NCBI GenBank assembly: GCA_019925795.1
Contig: CM034307.1
Coordinates: forward strand, 40,573,201 to 40,637,200
Length of the DNA: 64,000 bases
Reading direction: 5' to 3'
Source of the DNA: Dendrobium chrysotoxum
Taxonomy: Eukaryota > Streptophyta > Magnoliopsida > Asparagales > Orchidaceae
The position numbers were made by a program, and so were the translations under genes. The notes below the pieces were generated by a model that saw only the letters and a program-made list of their open reading frames with translations, was not told the origin of the DNA and searched no databases. Shown one piece after another: positions 58,001-64,000 of this stretch (position 1 is its first letter; every line of letters starts with the position of its first letter).

Positions 58001-60571
58001 TAAAGATCGGTTTCTCCTTTTACATGATCTCTCTTGGTTTCTTTGTTTTGTTGAGAACCTAAGAATCTATTTCTCCTCTTACTTGATTTACCTCCTCATA
58101 TTCTTTCTCATGTGCTCCTAATCAAACCTCTATAATTAAGGGTTGACTCATGTATAAAATAAACAAATAAAATGCATTTCTAAGGATGAAAGAAATCAAG
58201 ATTTAGATATCCATCATGTCGGAGCCATCAATAATTGAACTTGTTGATTTTAAGAAACATTTCAAAGTCTGGAATCTAATAAAATTTGATAAACTTCTAA
58301 TTATCATGTTTGTATGATTTATCATTTAATTTGTTCAAGAATGAGAACTCAACATTGCTCTGTTGTTGATATCACTGTTACAGATGGTTCTACAGCTGGG
58401 CCATTATTTTTTAGCTTATGGTATTCTTTTTGTTTATATAAAAATCTTATAAGCACTTGTTAAATTTTACCCTTTTTGTTGCTTTGTAGGCTATGAATTT
58501 CTTTGCTGGTTTGCTATTATTGCTAATGCCCGAGGAGAATGCATTTTGGTATGTCAATCTAATTTTAGCGTGTAAGGATGGAATGCATAGGTTTTGCAGA
58601 AAAAAGATATTACGGTTGATTTATAGTATGCTGTTCAATCTTCGACTCTCAAATAATAAATGCTTTTTTGTTCTTGTAGGCTAGCAGTTTTGCTAATCCT
58701 TTTGTTATGTTTATTTCAGGACATTAATAGCCATCATTGATGATTATTTTGATGGTTACTTTTCCGAAGAAATGATTGAATCTCAGGTTACTCATTTTAC
58801 ATCTTTCTTAGAATCCAGAGTATAATATTATCTTGGGTTCTAACCTATTAAATGTTCTAAGTTTTTTAGGCTAAGGATTTACTAGATACTATTTAAAACC
58901 TACTAAATATAACACTTTTTCAGGTGGATCTGCTTGTATTGGAGGAGCTAGTTCGGGAGAGATTTCCAAAGTTATGTAAGTAATTTACAAATAAATAGTC
59001 TAAATTCATTTTTTTTATTTTTCATAATTAGACTTGTGAGTTGGGTAATTATGCATTTATGCTTCTATGCAGTCAATCATCTCGATTATCTTGGGGTGGA
59101 GGTGCCATGGATTGCTGGACCCTGGTTCCTTTCAATATTTGTCAATATGCTTCCTTGGGAAAGCGGTCAGGTTCTATAAATCGTTGAACTGTAATTCTTA
59201 TTGAATTTCTCCATAGAATCCATGTCATTTCTTTTGCTCAAAATTTTTCTTCTTAGTGCCTTTGAGATGCACTAGAGGTACTAGTGCCAATGTCCATATA
59301 TGAACCTTTTGACAACCTCTAATCATCTATTGCAGTTCTTCGTATTTGGGATGTTCTTCTCTTTCAAGGAAACCGTGTGATGTTATTCCGTACTGCTCTT
59401 GCTTTGATGGAGTTATATGGTACCTTCCTTTATTACTCTTATGGTCTAATTTATCATTTTATGTTATGAAATTTTTTACTATATTTATATTTTCTTCCTA
59501 TGAGGATTATGATTAATTTTCTCTCAATTTTATTTTTTCATCTATCTCTCTCTATACATGTCTTTAAACTCAATGCCACATTGATGATTGTGAATTTAAC
59601 ATAAGAGATGTGGATCAAGTTGCATCAATTTTTAGGATGATCCACATTTTTTTTAAAGCATGTTAAAAATACAATGATGTTCATACGATATATAAAAACC
59701 CTTTGTTTTACCCATATATTTTATGGATCAAATTCATCCTATACATGCAAGATCTCATCAACAATCAATTTATTTGATTCCAAAACATTAGAAAGTCTCT
59801 ATCCTATATAATTGTAATTGTCTTCTCTTGGTTAGAACTGTCCATTGTGACATTGATTGATGTTCACATGATCTTAAAAATATTTGAAATCATGTATGTC
59901 TCTAATTTTAATAATATTAAAGAGAATGAATGATTTTTATTTTACATATCAAGGTAATAACATCAAAATCTAATTGGGTGGAGAATTTTATTTTTTCTCC
60001 TTGAGGGAAAAAAGTTCATCCATGCATATACACACAAACACAATATTTACATATGTGCACATGCACATATAGCTAAATGCTTCTTTTTTTTTCATAAGTT
60101 GTTACCAATTTATGGTAGTTATCGAGTTTTCTGGTTTAGAAAATGTTTTTATCGGCAGGCCCTGCATTGGTCACGACAAAAGATGCTGGAGATGCTGTTA
60201 CCTTATTGCAGTCACTTGCTGGCTCAACTTTTGATAGCAGCCAGCTTGTTTTGACAGCTTGCATGGGTTATCAAGTTATAAATGAAACAAGATTACTTGA
60301 GTTGAGAAAGAAGCATAGGCCAGCTGTTATGGCTGTCATAGAAGAGAGAAGAAAGGGGCCTCATACCTGGAGGGACTCCCAGGGTCTTGCGTCCAAGTTG
60401 TATGGTTTCAAATGTGATCCAAGATTCCAAAAAACCAACTCCGCAGAGGTAGTAAATGGTCCACATGAAGGTGATGAAGGCGATGAAGGCCACATGGAGT
60501 CCGTGGATGAATTCTTTGGAAGTTTGACAATTAATCATGAGATTGATTCTGAACCTGATCTTAAAAAACAG
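55082..60571 (+). CDS. TBC-domain Rab GTPase-activating protein, 5' part (11 exons)
   Basis: Likely stimulates GTP hydrolysis on Rab/Ypt GTPases and so controls vesicle traffic. Exons: 55082-55125, 55580-55649, 55736-56305, 56394-56579, 56683-56796, 58490-58548, 58720-58786, 58924-58975, 59073-59165, 59336-59419, 60159-60571; phases agree and give 584 residues. N-terminus: RDAYGFVVRPQHLQTYREY, then EEEEERSNRWKEF, a set-up typical of one plant TBC subfamily. TBC domain about 218-470: ALRGEIWQAF, IEKDLPR with the catalytic Arg at 294 (IxxDxxR), and GYCQAMNF with the catalytic Gln at 328 (YxQ), then ESVLRIWDVLLFQGN. Both catalytic fingers are intact. Intron 2 is GC-AG; the others are GT-AG. The last exon ends in phase 0 after DLKKQ; homologues continue with a coiled coil of several hundred residues, which lies beyond the window. 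Start: first ATG in frame, with homologous MKA start. Confidence 0.88.
56797..58489 (+). other. Intron 5 of the TBC gene, 1.7 kb
   Basis: Much longer than most other introns of the gene. From 57600 to 58120 it has AT-rich sequence with TAGGATTATTTTATTAG and then long pyrimidine-rich runs (CTCTCTCTCAATTTCTCTCC), which resemble the end of a copia LTR; a short repeat AGCTCAATTATAAGCAGAAAAA occurs at 57268 and 57342. A transposon insertion is likely but its ends are not clear. Confidence 0.5.
59420..60158 (+). other. Intron 10 of the TBC gene, 739 bases
   Basis: GT-AG intron between LMELY and GPALVTTKDAG. AT-rich, no insert recognised. Confidence 0.7.
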
Positions 60572-60767
60572 GTAATGTTCTTTTTGCTCACCTTCGTTTT
60601 ATGTGATGCTTCCAATTCAGAAAATCTGCATACAATAAAATGTTGCTGATAAGAGTCATCACACTCCATCTCATAGGTGGTAGGCCACTTTAAAGCTAGT
60701 TAAGGTTTGACGGTAAGCAATGAAAGATTCCCTATTGGTTTGTTTCCGCCATTGAAATTCTATTCAA

Positions 60768-61040
60768 GCAATTGAATTCTAGGGTTAGATATTTTCATAT
60801 TTCAATTCTATTGTTGATGAACAGAAAGGATCGATCATAGTGATTTTGGGGATTTATGAGGGTAGCAATTTAAGAGAACGGTTAGAAACTGTTTTGGCAT
60901 GGGCAATTGAATTCTAGGGTTAGATAATTTCATATTTCAATTCTATTGTTGATGAACGGAAAGGATCGATCATAGTGATTTTGGGGATTTATGAGGTTAG
61001 CAATTTAAGAGATAACTGTTAGAAACTGTTTTGGCATGGG
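60768..61040. repeat. 135-bp tandem duplication in intron 11
   Basis: GCAATTGAATTCTAGGG starts at 60768 and again at 60903. The following bases to GTTTTGGCATGGG match with only a few changes. Recent local duplication. Confidence 0.85.
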
Positions 61041-61601
61041 CCAATAGTACATAAAGTACACAAAGGAACTGTAATAAGACTAATGATTCATATTCATATA
61101 TGAAGTTTTATGTTGAGTGCAAATCTAAGACATTTGGTTAGTATTTCTTCTCTCTATTGACTTTCTTCTTCTTTTCTCTGCTTCACATCGGCTCCCTCCT
61201 ATTCTCTCTTCTTTGCCTCTCATAGTTCTCTCATCTCCAATTATCCGTCTCTATTTTTCTCCTTTTGTTTTCAACTTCTCTTTCTTTTCCTCTCTTTATC
61301 TCTTATTTTTTGCTCCATTAAAATTCCTAGGTTCTTTTTTCACACTCAAATCACAATTCCACTAAAAGTTAAAATTTTTTTTTATGCCCATCACTATCAA
61401 TTTTTCGTATTAGATTGTTATTAAAGTGAGTGAGTTCGTTACGTACTTCTATTTTTTTTAGTTAAACAGTTGCCTTTGCTATTTTCTAAGGTGCTTATTG
61501 ACTATTTTTAATTTTGTTTATGTACAATGCACAACCATTGCTCTATTTTTGATTTGTTGCTAGCTATCTTGCAACCCCTACCAATCATCTCAAATCCCTG
61601 C

Positions 61602-62264
61602 TAGGGGTGTAATTGAGCCGAGCCTGTTTGAGCTCAACTTGATAACGAGGTCATGAGCTGAGTTTATCGAGCCGCGAGCTCGAACTACGACTCGAGCTCG
61701 ATCTAAAACTCGAGCTCATCTATTAAAAGAGCTTGAGTTCGAGCTTGTTGTGGCTCGGCTCACGAGTTGGCTCATAATAATATAGCTAATATGATTTTAA
61801 AAAAAATAGCCAAGTCTTTTTTCTCTTAACAAAAGCTGGGAGTGCTACTAGGATTTGAAAAAAAAGAAGATATTTTAGAGAAAAAGCTCCCCAGTTGTAG
61901 CGGTTCTCAAGATTAGCTAAGGCCCTACCACCCTAGCATTAATGAAACTGTAGCAATGTAAAAGAAAAATAAGAAAAATTTGTAGCCATTCTCAAGAAAA
62001 AAATCAACTTTCTCCTCATTTCACGCAACAATCTAGTGCGCGTTTCCTTCTCCTGCACATGCGATCTTCCTCTCCGGCAGTGAAGCCTTTTTCGTTGCTT
62101 TTGTCGTGATCTCACGAGCTGCTCGTGAGCCCGTTTTTATCACCACGAGCCGAGCTCGAGCTCGCCCTTTGAGCTTGACTCGAGTTCGGGCTTTAGTTCA
62201 TGCTCATGATTTGGCCGGTGAGTTGAGCTTGAGTTAGGCACGACTCGACTCGTTTACACTTCTA
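61602..62264. mobile_element. hAT-type MITE in intron 11
   Basis: Inverted ends TAGGGGTGTAATTGAGCC and CTCGTTTACACTTCTA, followed inwards on both sides by GAGCTCGAGCTC-type words. The common plant element with ends AGGGGTGTAAACGAGC has this appearance. Flanks ATCCCTGC and ATCTCCAC agree at five of eight bases, a plausible worn 8-bp duplication as made by hAT transposases. No coding part. Confidence 0.75.
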
Positions 62265-63589
62265 ATCTCCACTACAAAAAATGACCATCCTATTTTTTTC
62301 ATCCTTTCATTCAAAATTTTGAATTCTAAACTTAATCCACCATTAAAACCTCCACAAAATTGTAATTTTATCCATTATTCAAATTTAAGATTTTGAAATT
62401 TGATATTTTAAACTTGAACTTTGAATTTTATACTCGAATTTTAAATTAATGTGCCCTTCCTCATCTAAATTTGTCATCCAAATCAAGAGGAATTTGAATC
62501 AAACCATTTTGTACCGGTTCTAGGCATTATTTTCCCCTTCTTGGGCTGCAAATTTAGTCAGAACAATGACTTCTTGCTATCCAAAGCAAGTGGCCAACAA
62601 CATGGATTTATTTAGCACATCATCAACATCCTTCCAGTCAAGGAGACTTATTGCATTGTCTAGGAGACCATTGTGTCATTTAATGAGAATTTGTGGCAAA
62701 CAAATCAGTTTTTAATAAAGGTTTTCTGAAATAAAGACTGAAATTTTATCACCAGTCATTTAAAATGTTACATGAGTGTGCTATCATAAGGATCTGCCAA
62801 AATAAAAGCTAAGAGACAAAATACATCTGATCAAAATAATTAAAATTTTGGGCAAAGTAATATCTATCCACGAAGAGAGGTGTGGATCCACAATCAGACA
62901 CCTCGAAAGTCTATAATGTCAAAGTTATTAGGAGTGTTATTACGTTTAGCTCTGAATCTAGTAAACCTAGGATAATGCATACAAAATTAATTTTTGATTT
63001 GTGCTTTGATGTGAAAATATGAGCTAAAACTGTCTTCTAAAACATTAACCATGTAAACTTATAAGAGAATCCTGAGATTAAATCAAGCTTGAATCATCAA
63101 CAGCTTTCATGTCAGAACATTCATAGGTAACATTGGTGAATGAAATTGTAACATCACACGTAGAAGATAAGGTAGGAGTAACTGAAGGATCCTCAATCGG
63201 CAAACATATAATTTTTCTGGATAAGGCTGTTCAATTTTTTGCAGGCCCAGCAACCATATAAGATGATAGTTGAGATATAGGAACAAGGTGTACTGATATC
63301 CAATAAATCTACATCAGCACGGGGAGGGCACTAACTTAAGAAAGGTATTAAGAGCCTCCTAAGCATGAGAAATTCCATGGGGCCAAGGCTGAAGAGGCAA
63401 CTCCCAAGAAGAAGGAAGACACTATTTTATCAGGAGTATTTACCACCAAGACTTCTTGCATAAATATACTATGATCAAAAGTAGTCCCTAAGAATAGGGC
63501 CCATAGAATATTTTTTTTTTTTTAGCCATGGATGAACCTTAAAGTAATCAACATATTGATGGCCAAAGATTTTGTAAGAAAAGATGGCA
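62265..63589. other. Intron sequence without recognised features
   Basis: AT-rich with no open frame of note. Some stretches (63100-63400) might belong to the LINE-like debris that follows. Confidence 0.4.
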
Positions 63590-63840
63590 AAATCTTAAAT
63601 TGCATTTTATTTGCCAATACCCATGTGAAGAAGCGTCAATCCACACCTTTCGAGCCAAAGGTGCAGAAACATCAATCTCAATAAAAATACAGCCTGCAGA
63701 CTGATGAGAGAGTCTAGTGATGGCGAAATCTACTTATATTTTTTTCACAAGATTTTCATCCCAACTAGTATAGTGTAGATTGATTGATACGGTGGATGCG
63801 AAGTTGAGGGAAAACAATTGAAATTAGGGTTATATGTGGC
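63590..63840 (-). pseudogene. Possible LINE ORF1 fragment
   Basis: On the minus strand one frame reads FAITRLSHQSAGCIFIEIDV, then SAPLARKVWID and GYWQIKC. This is similar in pattern to the DUF4283 part of plant LINE ORF1 ([AR]-x-C-[VI]-E-[IV]-D-V). Nothing else of a LINE is seen, and the similarity is judged by eye only. Confidence 0.25.
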
Positions 63841-64000
63841 TCCTCAGAGGTATTGAAACATGGATACTACTTCAGCACACCAATTGATGGACCATTCACA
63901 TACTATGAATGCCTAGAAAAATGTCTAGCGTAATCTGCTTGATAAGCACGAAGTGACAGTTTGGAAGATCAATAGATGAATCACCAACACGGTGAAGATA

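Larger units (their letters stand above)
60572..64000 (+). other. Intron 11 of the TBC gene, running off the window
   Basis: Starts GTAATG. No exon for the expected coiled-coil region was recognised up to 64000. The intron contains a 135-bp tandem duplication, a MITE and possible LINE debris, so it has grown by insertions. A small exon may have been overlooked. Confidence 0.5.

Noticed and set aside
57600..58130. Complete solo copia LTR in intron 5
   Set aside because: The composition is suggestive, but neither TG/CA ends nor a target duplication could be placed, so it is only mentioned under the intron.
58493..58684. Frame starting with MNFFAGLLLLLMPEEN
   Set aside because: It is exon 6 of the TBC gene read through into intron 6.

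Overview
The window is nuclear DNA of a flowering plant. It holds spliceosomal introns in a plant-type TBC/Rab-GAP gene, plant lineages of LTR retrotransposon (Tat-type Ty3/gypsy, Sirevirus-like Ty1/copia, chromovirus-like gypsy), a Cassandra TRIM carrying 5S rRNA-derived promoter sequence, and hAT transposon remains. I cannot name the species or decide monocot versus dicot. Most of the window is repeats; only one host gene is visible.

Layout. Bases 1-42698 are a three-layer nest. The outermost layer is a diverged Tat-type LTR in plus orientation (1-1087 and 41860-42698). Into it jumped a copia element of Sirevirus type on the minus strand (1088-41859), with identical LTR ends, a perfect 5-bp target duplication (ATTTT) and a decayed gag-pol plus a post-pol ORF. 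Into that post-pol ORF a Tat-lineage gypsy element is inserted, also on the minus strand (5176-34621). Its two LTRs are about 8.7 and 8.5 kb, very long for any LTR element. Its interior carries an extra ORF1, gag, protease, reverse transcriptase, RNase H, a second (archaeal-type) RNase H and integrase, all broken by stops. It also has a leader and a 3' tail built of tandem repeats that fold into hairpins. LTR divergence fits the nesting: a few percent for the inner element, clearly more for the copia element, and most for the outer LTR.

Bases 42699-53900 are a graveyard of older elements: a hAT transposase remnant; a chromovirus-like gypsy remnant with gag, protease, RT, a tRNA-Met-type primer site and LTR; copia integrase pieces separated by a second gypsy-type LTR; a Cassandra TRIM; and an AT-rich LTR-like promoter with a textbook heat-shock element. 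Bases 53900-55081 lead into the gene and contain a long foldback and a TA microsatellite.

From 55082 to the right edge lies the 5' part of one expressed-looking host gene on the plus strand, a TBC-domain Rab GTPase-activating protein. Eleven coding exons (584 codons) can be traced with consistent phases, including a GC-AG intron. The 3' exons are not found before base 64000; the last visible intron contains a tandem duplication, a hAT-type MITE and possible LINE debris.

Most noteworthy are the hairpin arrays of the Tat element. In the 3' tail at least nine copies of a stem-loop keep the loop GAAACTTG while the stem changes on both sides together. In the 5' leader six or seven repeat copies each keep an inverted repeat whose sequence differs from copy to copy. 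Coordinates, junctions and splice sites were read by eye; no alignment, folding or database search was run.
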